64,000 bases of DNA. Source: Epinephelus fuscoguttatus (lineage: Eukaryota > Chordata > Actinopteri > Perciformes > Serranidae). The notes under the pieces were generated by a model. The model saw only the letters and a program-made list of their open reading frames with translations. It had not been told where the DNA came from and did not search any database. Of the stretch, positions 10,750-21,700 are shown in pieces. A program made the translations under genes and the position numbers. Positions within the stretch are counted from its first letter, which is position 1. Every line of letters starts with the position of its first letter. Where the stretch lies: contig NC_064764.1 in assembly GCF_011397635.1 (NCBI RefSeq), positions 41,964,955 through 42,028,954 of the forward strand, in the 5' to 3' direction.

Positions 10750-10935
10750 GTGTTTGTGTTTTGTTTTAGGTATTCAAGAATATTTTATTGATCGCCTGGC
10801 CTCCAATGACCAGAAAAACGGCAGTTATAGGTCTCTGACTGAGGGTCAAAATTACATGAGCTCCGGATGGGTCGGGCAAATTTTACACCGCCTTTTAGAC
10901 GACCATCACATCTTATTGAAGGCGATCAATATTGA
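10420..10935 (+). pseudogene. Two-exon fragment of a mobile-type ORF (SWIM/YqaJ-like N-terminal region?)
   Basis: Frame-consistent coding similarity ends at 10499 (SWIDDVRQWPPATDEG), followed by a GT...AG interval (10500-10769, including a (CAA)n run). It resumes at 10770 with IQEYFIDRLASNDQKNGSYR and a YMSSGWVG block, reaching ILLKA near 10935. The layout 'WPP...I..Y.ID...YKSL...YNY..SGWVG' resembles the N-terminal region of fish proteins that carry SWIM and YqaJ-type nuclease domains and are often transposon-associated. The downstream domains are missing, cut off where LINE C begins. The family call is from memory of the motif and is uncertain. Confidence 0.35.
10700..10749 (+). repeat. (CAA)n microsatellite
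   Basis: About sixteen uninterrupted AAC/CAA units inside the putative intron of the preceding fragment. Confidence 0.95.
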
Positions 10936-10939
10936 TTGC

Positions 10940-13900
10940 CTTGGCACGGTCAAACACATCTTGAAATTGAAAAGCATCAGCCAGAGTCATCTCCAAGGTC
11001 TGTCATTCCTGTTTTGTGTACTCGAAGCGCACAGCTACTCTATCTAATCTGACTCCAGTTATGCGTCAGCCACAGACTGTGTCAGACAATGTTAGTACAA
11101 TAAACTTAGCTTTATTAAATATCAGATCTCTAGCTGGCAAGTCACTATTAATTAATGATTTTATTATCAAGAGAAACCTTGATTTTATGTTTTTAACTGA
11201 AACTTGGTTAAATGAAAACAACAGTGCAGCAGTACTTATTGAATCAGCCCCCCAAACTTCCATTTTATCAGCTCAGTTAGAGAACTTAGGAAAGGAGGTG
11301 GAGTAGCCACTTTATTTATGGATGTTTACCAGTGCAAACAGTTGTCATATGGGAAGTTTGAGTCTTTTGAATATGTTGCACTGCAGTTGAGATCCTCCTG
11401 TCAAGCAGTATTAGTAACCATTTACAGGCCTCCAAAATATAGTGCACACTTTGTTGATGACTTTTCTAAACTATTGTCTGTTGTCTGTATTGATTTTGAC
11501 TGTGTTGTTATAGTGGGTGATTTTAATATTCATATTGATAATCCCAAAGACGGCAGTGCGAAAGAACTTTTCTACATCCTGGACAACTTTGAACTTTCCC
11601 AGCATGTAACAGAGCCAACACACAATAAGGGACATATTTTAGATCTAATTATCTCCAAAGGGCTCAACATTTCTGAGGCTGTGGTGACTGATGTTGCCTT
11701 TTCTGATCATTACTGTGTTTTCTTTAAAATGGCCATCTCCGCTGACACCAGTAAAATTACAACAGGGGTAATCAGAAAACGCTATATCAACGAAAACACC
11801 TGTACACTATTCACCCAGGATTTTATACCCACATCAGCTGTGCCCTCAGTCTCTGTCAATGATCTGGTTCATAGTTTCAGCTCTAAAGCTATGAATATTA
11901 TGGACAATATTGCCCCCATGAAGGTCAAAGTTGTCTCTGGTAAGAAAAAAACACCTTGGAGGAATGCCACACAGGTAAAAGCTCAAAAAAGAGAATGTAG
12001 AAATGCAGAACGCAGGTGGCGAAAAACCAAACTCCAGGCTCATTATGACATCTATAAAGGAAAGTCTGCACATCTATAGCTTGGAGCTAAAAAGGGCGCG
12101 GCAGTCCTTTTTCTCTGAGATTATCAACAAAAATAATAATGCACAGACTTTATTTACTGTTGTTGACAGACTGACAAACCCATCAGTGTCAGTCCCTCCT
12201 GAACTGCTGTCCACCAAGGCACGCAATGACTTTGCTTCTTTTTTCACAGACAAGATTTTAAAGATAAGACAGACAGTCTGTAACTCCAACACAGTGGCTA
12301 TTTCACCTGTGCCTCATAAGACCACTGCAGTTAATTTGGCATTTTTTCACCCATTAAATTATGCTACTTTGACAGACATAGTTAGAAACCTTAGGTCCAC
12401 TACCTGCTGCCTTGACACTCTGCCTACAAGCTTTTTTGAGAGAAAGATGTTTTTAACTGCATAGCATCAGATATACTACAGATAGTCAACTGTTCTCTTC
12501 AGTCAGGCCTTTTTCCAACGGCCCTGAAGACTGCCTTCATTAAACCTCTCTTAAAAAAGCCTAATCTGGATGCCTCAGTAATAAATAAGTACAGGCCCAT
12601 ATCAAACTTACCATTTTTAGGAAAGATCATTGAAAAGGGTGTTTTTCAGCAACTTAACACCTTCTTGGAGCAAAACAATTCCTTTGATGCCTTTCAGTCT
12701 GGATTTCGAGCACATCACAGCACTGAGACTGCACTTGTAAAAGTTTTAAATGACATTCATCTGAGCAGTCATGCATCAAAGATTTCGGTTCTGGTATTAC
12801 TGGACCTCAGTGCTGCATTTGACACAGTTGACCATAAGATACTGCTCGACAGACTAGAAAAGTTTGTGGGACTTTCTGGCACTGTGCTAAATTGGTTTAA
12901 ATCTCATTTACAAGACAGGGATTTCTTTGTGTCACTTGGCAATTATGAATCTGTACGAACAAAGATTACATGTGGAGTTCCTCAAGGGTCCATTCTTGGG
13001 CCTCTTCTGTTCAACATCTATATGCTCCTCTTGCTCAGATTATGGAATATCATAACATCTCCTACCATACTTATGCAGATGACACACAACTTTACATAAC
13101 AGTGTCACCAGATGACTACAGTCCCCTATATCTACTAAATAAGTGCATTGACGAAATCAATACGTGGATGTGCCAGAATTTTCTACAACTAAACACAAAA
13201 AACTGAGATAGTTGTTTTTGGCCCCAAAGAACAAAGATCAATAGTCAGTGCTCACCTTGACGCCATGTCACTAAAACCTACAAATCAAGCCAGAAATCTT
13301 GGTGTAGTTCTGGACTCAGACCTAAATTTCAATAGTCACATTAAGACAATTACTAAATCAGCCTACTACCACCTTAAAAACATAGCAAGAATAAAAGAAT
13401 TTCTGTCTAAACCAGATACAGAAAAACTTGTTCATGCTTTCATTTTCAGCAGGCTGGACTATTGTAACGGTGTCTTCACAGGCCTGAGTAAAAAAATCAA
13501 TCAGACATCTGCAGCTCGTCCAGAACGCTGCTGCCAGAGTCCTCAGTCCTTCCTGTGTGTCAAAGGATAGACTTTAAAATCTTGTTACTTGTCTATAAAG
13601 CACTAAATGGTCTCAGGCCTAAATACATCTCTGATATACTTGTACGTTATGAAGCATCCAGACCCCTCAGATCATCTGGAACAGGTTTACTCAGTGTTCC
13701 CAGGATCAAAACCAAACAAGGTGAAGCAGCCTTTAGTTTCTATGCTCCCCGCCTGTGGAACAAACTTCCAGAATATCTGAGGTCAGCTGAAACTGTCAAC
13801 TCATTTAAATCAGGGCTTAAAAACATTTCTGTTTACTGCAGCTTACCAGTGAACTAGATATGTAATTTATTGTTAGGATAATCTGTAGCTATTGTTTTTA

Positions 13901-14101
13901 GATTTGTCTGCTGTTGCTTGTGCTTTATGTTTGCTTTTTAAATGCATTCTCTGCACTGTTTCTTGCTTTTAGCTTTTGTTTTTAATGATCTATTGTTCCT
14001 TTAATGTTTTATCTCAACGTATTTCTCTTGTAAAGCACATTGAATTGCCTTGTGTATGAATGGTGCTACATAAATAAAATTGCCTTGCCTTGCCTTGCCT
14101 T
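10940..14101 (+). mobile_element. L2-like LINE 'C', near full-length ORF2, ORF1 missing
   Basis: A plus-strand non-LTR retrotransposon. ORF2 similarity starts at about 11016 (STINLALLNIRSLAGKSLLI), passes through endonuclease and reverse transcriptase and ends near 13857. The 3' tail is a TTGCC repeat at about 14078-14101. No ORF1 is seen, so the copy is 5'-truncated, with its left edge near 10940-11010 against the SWIM/YqaJ-like fragment. It belongs to a different subfamily from A and B, as shown by its different 3' tail and sequence. Its right end abuts a MITE target duplication. Confidence 0.85.
11016..13857 (+). pseudogene. LINE C ORF2 (endonuclease/reverse transcriptase), frameshifted
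   Basis: Segments in shifting frames cover a complete L2-type ORF2. The endonuclease start is at 11016-11306. The endonuclease core is at 11318-12079 (VIVGDFNIHID, then DVAFSDHYCVFF), and the linker at 12003-12464. The RT N-terminal block has no open frame but reads near 12530-12620. RT core: 12665-13099 (GFRAHHSTETALVKVLND, SAAFDTVDHKILLDRL, CGVPQGSILGPLLFNIYML). Catalytic YADDTQLYI is at 12970-13206, and the C-terminal domain at 13265-13857 (RNLGVVLDSDLNFNSHIK, RLWNKLPEYLR). The catalytic endonuclease and RT motifs survive, but about six frame changes make it non-functional. Confidence 0.85.
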
Positions 14102-14109
14102 CAATGACC

Positions 14110-14590
14110 GGGAACTGCCCATTGGTTCGACATCCCATTGTTCCGACCATATTAAACCCATTGTTCCAAAGTCCTGTTGTTCCGAAATCATCATGATGCC
14201 CTGTGGTTAAGGTCTGGTTAGGTTTAGGCACAAAAAACACTTGGTTATGGTCAGGAAAAGATCATGGTGTGGGTTAAAATGAAAAAGAAAGTGGCAAACA
14301 CATAAGCTGTGAGTCTGCTCCGCCTCAAGCCTTTCCCAGTTGACCAAGAGCCGGTCGCAGCGCACCATCAAGGCAGAAATACGCCCGCCGGGAGCCGTTC
14401 AGCACCGACCCCAGAGTTAGTAACAGGAGGTTATGGTGTTTCACTCTCTTCTCGCTATGGCACTTGTATCTTGACCAGTAGCCTACTTTTGTTGCATTTG
14501 CTGATCCTCTGTGGTACACAAATACAGTATAGCCTAGTATAATCACATATCGGAACAACGGGATGTCGGACCAATGGGCTGTCGGCCGTC
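14110..14590. mobile_element. MITE with about 40-bp TIRs and an 8-bp target duplication
   Basis: Imperfect terminal inverted repeats are visible. The left arm contains gcccattggttcgacatccc, and the right arm, read in reverse, contains gcccattggtccgacatccc; each continues into a ttgttccga block. The octamer caatgacc flanks both sides (14102-14109 and 14591-14598), which fits hAT-type integration. The roughly 480-bp interior has no convincing coding sequence. It inserted within a few bases of the LINE C tail. Confidence 0.75.
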
Positions 14591-14599
14591 CAATGACCT

Positions 14600-15250
14600 A
14601 GTGGTCTGTTTTACTGGACTGTGCATAACATAGGAAATTTTATGTTGTTGTGGTTGATGCTTGGGATGAGTATGCTACAAATGAACTGCCTCACGTGGGA
14701 TCAATAAAGTTGTCTGAATCTATATCAATAAATAATATTTTAGGGTAGCCTACATGTCCCTAGCTTTTTTTCTCTTTCATTTGAAACAGTTGAACACAGG
14801 GCTCCAAAGGCTCCAAGTTAGACAGCAAACAAGTTAACTAGCTACTACAGTAGCCGTTGGTGGACAGTTCACAGCACAGCTAGACTAGACTTGCCAGGCA
14901 TGCTGCTCACGTGGATGGACCCACACAACCAGTAGACTACCTTGCTGCCCACATCTTCCAAGTTCAACAGATTGTCTGTCAAGGTAAATATTTTATCTGA
15001 GTGTGACAGATGTCAACTGGCTTGATGTTTTTGGTCGAGGACTTTGAGATATTCACAAAAAGATTTGAATCGGTTAGTATAGCGCCACCTATGGACAAAT
15101 CGTGGGTATTATTTCTGGTATAGTTACTCATGGTCTCTAGTTGCAGTATGCAAATTTTGAGCATTTTTGGTCAAGGACTTTGAGTTATTCGCAAAAAGCT
15201 TTGTGGACCAACCAACCGGCCGAGTGACCTATAGAGCTGCGGGTTGCTGC
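14600..15250. repeat. Unclassified repeat with a duplicated 45-bp motif
   Basis: Two related segments, at about 15026-15070 and 15158-15205, share 'tttttggtc(g/a)aggactttgag(a/t)tattc(a/g)caaaaag'. A 'gcgccacctatgg' block between them resembles interspersed fish repeats. The rest of the interval shows nothing recognisable. Confidence 0.4.
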
Positions 15251-15259
15251 TAAAAAGAA

Positions 15260-15455
15260 AAAGAAAAATGTATTTAATGTTTTTGAAAATACAAAATACA
15301 TGCATTTAATTTTGATACATTTTCTGGCACCAGTATTTTGTATTTTATTTTGATACATTTATTTGAGGGGTATTTTGTATTTTGATACAAAATACATCAA
15401 AATGTATTTTGTAGCCTATCAAAATACATTTTGATGTATTTTGCCCATCTGTGTG
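15260..15455. mobile_element. A/T-rich palindromic MITE fragment
   Basis: Several inverted and direct copies of 'tattttgataca(aaatac)' culminate in a strong palindrome around 15375-15440 (caaaatacat versus atgtattttg). It ends in 'ttttgcccatctgtg', an end sequence I recognise from fish hAT-type MITEs. No coding. Confidence 0.45.
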
Positions 15456-16980
15456 TAGGAGCCTGAATGAATACTCCATGAAGTATCGGATGACATGGTT
15501 TCATCAATGTTATCACAGCTTTTTGGTACACAGCAGCTACCATAGTTGCAATACACATTTGATCCATAAGAATGCAATATGATTTCAGCGTTAGATGGGA
15601 GAAATTCCTACACACTGTGGCTTTAACATTTTTAATTCTTTAAGAAAATGGCTGTGATGTGATCTGAAAACTTTATTCAACCCAGAGGAGAGAGTGAGCC
15701 AAGCTGACAAACACAGACAGGGAGAAACCCCTCATAGTGACAAAAGAAGTGAAAATGGACTGTGCATTTCTTGTGGCCTCCTGGATATTTAACTGTAGCT
15801 TTATGCTCAGAATTTGTGTTAGGATGCATTAGTTTCTTTGATTGTCTCAAAAAATTTATTTTGGTTATTTTAAATGTCTTCTAAGCTAAGTTACTAAAAT
15901 GATACTCATCATGGCCAGCAGAGAGCAGCATGCACTGTGAAACAGGCCAATGACTCATGGTGACAGAGGGACAAGGAGGCATTATGTTCTGATGAACTGT
16001 CAGGTTTTCTTGAGTCAACTTTTCTCTTACAGCCACATTCAGAGAAGTTTTCTGTCCTGCCATTAACCTCTGACTTCATGGTAACATTTTATTCTGTGAA
16101 AATGAGAAGATTCAAGTCTGAAGTAGCGTTCTACTGTCTGTCAGAATGTCTTTGCTGATATATTTTGTTTGACTTCCTCTGACTAGTCTTTGCTGTTCTG
16201 TCGTCTCTGCATGTCATCCGTGTTTCGCAGACTGATGTAAAGAAACAGAGTGACTGAACTCTTCTCTATTTGAACAGGTCGGCTGATTTTCAGATTGCAC
16301 ACAGCTGTCACTCAACACAGCTGAGTTTAATCACAGATTAAAGGGAAATCACCTGCTTGGACTCCCACTGTGCCTTTAAACCACTAAAATGTGCCAATAA
16401 TATTGTCCAGTACATTTTAGGATTTCTGTGTCACATAAGATTTCTTTATGTCAGCTTTTCTGTCATATATTTGCTCTTTTGTCTTTGATTGTGAAGCACT
16501 TTGTGACATCTGCTCTTGAGAGGTGCTTTTCTTTTGTTCCACTGCAAACAAAAGAAATATTTTTATCATTACCAAAATATTTCTAATTCTACAAAAATCC
16601 TCTACTTATTTTTTTAAGCATTTAAGCAGTTTACAGTTTATTTTATTCATCTATTTTGGTGAAACTCTTCATCACACCAGAGAGGGTGATCCCGACAAAA
16701 ATAAAGATGTCAGGAGAAATTCTTCACAGTGACGGACCTCAACCAGAACATGTGATGATGCAGAAATCTGTGACACAGATACAGACCTGATACTGTCTGT
16801 GTTTCATAAAAAACAAAATCATTTTCACAGTAATCAGGGAGTCATGAGCAGGAGGACGCTGACAAAGCAAAATGATTTAACAGAATATGATTTATATATT
16901 CTGATGGCGTAACGCTGGAGTAGGAAGATATCAGGGAAAGGCAAAAAATAAATAAAATAAAAAAATCCTCTACATGCAAG
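15456..16980. other. Intergenic stretch with a short L2 3'-end relic
   Basis: No gene is seen. At about 16489-16540, 'tgaagcactttgtgacatc' followed by 'gaggtgctttt' resembles the conserved 3' end of L2/CR1-type LINEs on the plus strand. Short frames elsewhere look random. Confidence 0.4.
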
Positions 16981-16999
16981 CCACCCACAGTCCCCACCG

Positions 17000-17340
17000 C
17001 CTTTTTGTGGTTTTGGTCTCTTGAGGTCATTTTGCATCTCCTTGCAGCTGTTTTGTACCTTTTCATGGTCTGTTTGGGTCTCATGACGCAAATGTGTGGC
17101 TTTTTTGGTCATTTTTTGTCTCTGTGAGGTCATTTTGTGTCTCCTTGATGTTATTTTGTGTCTTCATATAGTTCTTTGGGTCTCTTGAGATAATCTTGTG
17201 TCTTTTTTTGATCATTTTGTGTCTCCTTGCGGTCATTTTGATTCTCTATGTGGTCAGTATGAGTTAATTTGACTGACATTTTCAGAGCAGAGACCAGGGG
17301 ACCCTTTGACATTTTGTGCCCCGGGGGCTTGTGCCCAGTA
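17000..17340. repeat. Degenerate minisatellite, about 20-30 bp unit
   Basis: Diverged tandem copies of a unit like 'tgtctccttg(c/a)ggtcattttg' occupy 17015-17270. They are followed by a 'gaccctttgacattttgtgcc' segment that forms the end of this repeat type in fish. Unit length varies through indels. Confidence 0.6.
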
Positions 17341-17547
17341 GGCCTGTCAAGTATTCTAGCCATGCCAATATATGTCTGTCTATTCTGTACTGTCTCAGCT
17401 TGTGCATGAAATATAGATGCAAATCTGTCTCATAAATCTGTGTTAAAAGTCCACCTTTTTTCCAAATATTTGCAGTCATCCTTTACCTCAGTACCTTCCC
17501 CATGGATCTGCATTTGTTGGTGGTAGGGGTTGCTCCCTGTCCCAAAG

Positions 17548-17823
17548 TCAAAGACGATTTATTTGGTTTTCTTGGTGTAGAAAACTGGACCAACACCAAC
17601 CAATAAACTGATGTACCCACCAACAGTCACTGGTTTCATCATCATCTTGAATCAAACCCACTGCTGCCGTAACATCAGCAGATTTAACAGTGACATGATC
17701 AGATGTGTTGCTTCTGCACTGCACTGCATAAAGAGTAAATAAAACTGAGGAAATACTGCTCTCCTGTGGAGCCTCAGCGTCAGTGATAATGGGGAGGACT
17801 CCACTGTTTATACTCTGACACAC
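17548..17823 (-). pseudogene. Rex1-like LINE reverse transcriptase fragment
   Basis: The minus-strand frame reads SSVLFTLYAVQCRSNTSDHV, then VGLIQDDDETSDCWWVHQF. This resembles the block of Rex1-type (CR1-related) fish LINEs where 'PLLFTLYT.DC', 'KFADDTTVVGLI..(N/D)DE' and '...WC..N.L.LN' occur. The catalytic FADD has become SADV, so the fragment is inactive. Flanking LINE sequence is not clear on either side. Confidence 0.55.
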
Positions 17824-18162
17824 TGTTATCGGTCAGTCTGAAAGGACTCAAACCATCTGATGATCGCAGTCCCCTTTTATACCTGTCATTTCCCTTTTTT
17901 GTTTTATTTTACCTGGAGGTCTTAGAGGCCATTTACGTTGCCAGCTATTTTCATAAACAGACATTTCACCATCTCTGTTTTCAAAAAGATCTTTGTTTGC
18001 ACTTACCCGTGTATATATACACAAGAGCATGCCAAACCTGTAGGTGGCAGTGTAACGAGAAGCTCAAGCCTTCCATGTATCCATTGTCACCATAGCAACA
18101 CAGGTCGCACTTTTGACACAGGCGCAAGTTCCGGCGCATACTGTGACGTCGGCTGCCTATAA

Positions 18163-18165
<3 letters not shown>

Positions 18166-18208
<43 letters not shown>
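18166..18208. repeat. (TA)n microsatellite
   Basis: About 21 uninterrupted TA units at the left end of the THAP-carrying element. They probably expanded from its A/T-rich terminus, since the right terminus has a shorter tatatata run. Confidence 0.95.
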
Positions 18209-18210
<2 letters not shown>

Positions 18211-18578
18211 CCCTGCGTTCCAAATCGCATATTTCTACTATATACTTTTAGTATGTACTGCAGCTGCCCTTAAAAAGTATGTCGTGTAGTATGCACTATG
18301 CATGCTACTGAGACACACTACATCCGCTCCCTGAACTCTAACCCTCTTGCTCACTTCCGCCGCCGTCCGTAGCGCCACATTTGAATATTTTGTGTTGTTG
18401 TACTTCGGAGATGCAGCAAATCTCCTCTCGTCAAGCTCGCCAGAGTCGTGCATACCGTCGGAGGTGCCAGAGAGCTGTGTTGCTGTTATGTCGTCATATA
18501 TGTTGTTGTTTCTAATAAACTGTCCCAAGCCTATTATTAGTGACCTGTCTATTGAACTAGTCACCAGTAAGCATATTA

Positions 18579-20352
18579 CAGTTTTTCTCAGTTGCTAAAA
18601 CACTAAACCCTATTGTCTGAACCAAATGCTCAGTTGCCTGAACCCACTGATTGAATCAGTCACTCTTTTGGCAAAACCATAAGCACTTTTCACCTGTTTA
18701 GACACAACTTGCGAACACATTTTCATTGTGATGCACCTGTGTTGCATAATGGTGAGCACAGGTGGCAAAAGTCAAACACAATTAAAGCACAGGTGTCACC
18801 GGTTGAACACAACAACTCAAAATTGATCACACTGGTGGCTAATGATGCGAGGGAACATATATAAGCCAGGTCAGAGAGCACTGGTTTGTGAGGCACTACA
18901 ATGGATAGAAATCTGAGAGGAGGAGTTCGTGTGACAGGTGGTCGAGGAGGCTGAGGAGGTCAAGGAGGTCAAGGAGGTCAGCGAAGACAAAGAACAGTGA
19001 TATCTGATGAAATCAGAGCTACTGTGATTGACCATGTTCTTGTCCATAGTAGAGCAAAGATTCCAGTATGTACAGGTTGGTATATATCCAGACACATTTA
19101 ATGTTGATTACTGTAAGTAGTGATTTACTGTAGTGGCCTAAATCACTTTTTCCTGTATCACTTACAAAACTATATCTATTTCTACAGAGAGTTTTTCAAC
19201 TGGATGCAATGGAAAGACCCCATGAATACATCTACATGGATGAAGCTGGGTTTAATCTCTCCAAAAGGAGAAAGAGAGGCTGTAGTGTGATTGGCCAACA
19301 GGCCATTGTTGGTGTCCCTGGGCAGCGTGGTGGCAATGTCACATTGTGTGCTGCCATCAGCAATCATGGGGTTGTCCACCATCATGCCAACCTGGGGCCC
19401 TACAACACTCACCAGCTCCTCATTTTCCTCAATCACATGCGAGATGCTCTGTTAGGGCAGCAGGATGAGCATCCCATCTATGTTGTTGTTTGGGACAATG
19501 TGAGTTTTCACAGAGCCCTCCAGGTTAGAGAGTGGTTCAATATGAACCAAGGTTTTATAAATCTTTGCCTTCCACCGTACTCCCCTTTCCTGAACCCCAC
19601 TGAAGAATTCTTCTCCTCATGGCGGTGGAAGGTATATGAACGCCAACCTTACACCAGGGTAAATCTCCTGCAAGCCATGGAACTAGCCTGTGGTGACATA
19701 GGTGTGGAGGCATGCCAAGCCTGGATACGGCATGCCAGGGGTTTTTCCCCGTTGCCTGGCCAGACAAAATGTGGCCTGTGATGTGGATGAAGTCCTGTGG
19801 CCTGACCCAGTACAGAGAAATGATGCTGTGGCTGAGTAATGCACTTCTCATTTGTATATTTTTGTACTTTATTTTTACGTAGGCTTACTGTATACAAGTG
19901 TTAAAGCACTTGTGCACAAGATTTCTGTTTGTTTTGTACTGTACAAGTGCTATGTGTAAATGCACAGGATTTCTGTTTTTTGTACTTTTTTTTTTTTTTT
20001 ACTATGTACAAGTGCTAAATGCACAGATTTTTTGTTTTGCAACATGCATTTAGCCTACAGTGAACAATAAACATTTATTTCTACAGCTTCGTGTCCTAAG
20101 CATTGTGTTTTCTATTTTTCTATGTAGTGTTTAGTGACTGCTCAGTAGTGTTTTTATTTTGATTGACTCGGGGCACGATTTGACAACATAGTTCAGTTCT
20201 GAGCACAGATTGAACTGTTTTGAGGTGAAAGTTTGGTTTTGCAAGAAGAGTCTGAGGTTTTGTGAATGTAGCTTGAAAACTGTGTTTTGTGTTCACAGTT
20301 TAGAGAAAAGGAGAGCAGCTTTCCAGAAATGTGTCTTAGCAATCAAAAACTG
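18579..20352 (+). mobile_element. Tc1/mariner-like (IS630-type, DD35E) transposon
   Basis: The ends are inverted: cagtttttctcagttgctaa on the left against cagtttttgattgctaagac read in reverse on the right. Both sit inside a TA dinucleotide (18577-18578, 20353-20354), the Tc1/mariner target. The element is 1774 bp. It contains a transposase whose catalytic triad is spaced DD35E. The N-terminal part has a stop and apparent loss of DNA-binding sequence, so it is probably inactive. Confidence 0.8.
18901..19781 (+). pseudogene. DD35E transposase, N-terminal half damaged
   Basis: The start is MDRNLRGGVRVTGGRGG, with a glycine-rich stretch broken by a stop near 18952, continuing as RRQRTVISDEIRATVIDHVL. 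A possible intron (gtatat...ctacag, about 19081-19186) then leads into the catalytic domain, open at 19209-19781. The three acidic residues appear in YMDEAGFNL, VVWDNVSFHRA and PPYSPFLNPTEEFF, with 35 residues between the second Asp and the Glu. A helix-turn-helix region of the usual size is missing between the two parts. The alternative to an intron is a simple deletion. Confidence 0.7.
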
Positions 20353-21051
20353 TAACCCCCTTCACACACAGCTCTCTGTTGCTGGCAGATATTTGTTGTT
20401 AAATATATTTACAGCTATGCAGCTGCTGGCACTATATTCTGTCTGCACGTGAAGCAGCCTTACATTCACATTACTTTTATTTGTAGTGTAACATACTTGC
20501 ACATTCTTACTACATTACTTAATATGTATTTGACTTTTACTATTTATATATTTACTAGTCTATACTGCTCATACCTGGCCCATAGTATATTCATATTTAG
20601 TCATATTCATTATTTATACCACACTTACCCCACTGCCTGTACTGGTATAATCTTCTATATTGTAGTCATAGTTGAACCCCAACATTGATTATACTATAAT
20701 CACAATAAAGTTGTCTATGTTGTCTGTGTCGTGTTGTCTTCCGTGCTATATGTGGGCGTTGGTTGTACACGCAGCTCAGTCAGTGCAATGTAACTTCCGC
20801 TGCGCAAAGGACTGTGGGTCAGAATGGCCAAAGAAGCATGCTGACATGCACACCGTGAAATGTGACCGGATGTAGTAGAACATCCTGGTACTTTTGGCAT
20901 ACTGCATCTGACATACTATGTATTGGGACACACTAATTCTTGTTCTGGCATACTAAATAGTATGGTAGTATGGGTATTGGAACGCAGGTATAGATGCTGC
21001 ACCGTCAATACCGCCGCCATCTTGCCTAGGTGCTCTGACCGATTCAGACCC

Positions 21052-21700
21052 ATGTCAGACTCGGCAAAAATGCCACATTTTTGCTCTGCATTTGGGTGTA
21101 CTAACGAGAGAAGTGTTAAAACCAAGCAGAAGGGAATAACATTCCACTGGTAAGAAGTTGTTTTACAATATTTTATTGTTACGAACATGTTTAATGAGAT
21201 ATATGTCTCAAAAAGTGATCCTTCTTTTAAGCTAATGAAGTAAAGTAACTGTCCTGATCTGGTCCTAATGCCAAATTAAGCTAACGCTATGTCACACAAC
21301 TTAAAGAAACAAGGTTAACATTTATATAATATTACTTATAAAATTATGATGCTCTGTCAAACAGCTATGTCAGTGTATGTGTTATTCCAAATTGTCAGCT
21401 ATGTGTTTCATGGCACCAACGTGACATAACGCAGTATAACGTTAGTAGTTAACTTGTGGCCTGAATTGTAACTACAAATGATGTGGAACTGCGTTTTTCT
21501 GACACACTTATTTTGTGTGTAGTTTCCCAAAAAACACAGATAGGAGACGGGCATGGGTAGCAGCAGTGAGGAAAAAGGACTTTGTCCCAGTGACTCCTCA
21601 GTCATCTGCAGCTGTCACTTCAGACCTGAGGACTTCGACAGGACTGGGCAGACTCCTAAAAATAATACTAGCTACTGTAAACTGTATTTTTTGTAAATAT
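21052..21700 (+). pseudogene. THAP-domain ORF, two exons, one frameshift
   Basis: Exon 1 (21052-21149) reads MSDSAKMPHFCSAFGCTN, then GITFH, and ends at a good GTAAGA donor. Exon 2 starts at 21523 after tgtgtgtag and reads FPKNTDRRRAWVAAVRKKDF. Near 21585-21590 the frame shifts by one base, after which VICSCHFRPEDFDRTGQT completes the C2CH zinc-binding signature (C-x4-C ... C-x2-H). The frame then ends at about 21690 with no further domain. THAP domains bind DNA and occur in P-element transposases and in many vertebrate proteins. No working product is expected unless the indel is a sequencing error. Confidence 0.75.

Larger units (their letters stand above)
18210..20988. mobile_element. TIR element with GCGTTCCAA-type ends and TATAG target duplication
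   Basis: The left end begins gccctgcgttccaaatcgca and the right end, in reverse, reads cctgcgttccaatacccata. Both arms continue with repeated 'catact' and 'agtatg' strings. The pentamer TATAG lies on both sides (18205-18209, 20989-20993). It contains a later Tc1/mariner-like insertion at 18579-20352, so its own length was about 1 kb. A minus-strand frame at 18238-18564 and A/T-rich sequence at 20450-20720 give no recognisable protein. I cannot assign the superfamily. Confidence 0.6.

Noticed and set aside
16834..17133. Minus-strand Lys/Gln-rich frames
   Set aside because: They arise from the degenerate minisatellite at 17000-17340.
18238..18564. 108-codon minus-strand frame inside the TATAG-flanked element, considered as its transposase
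   Set aside because: Runs into the TIR, has no catalytic motif, and no sign of a longer gene.
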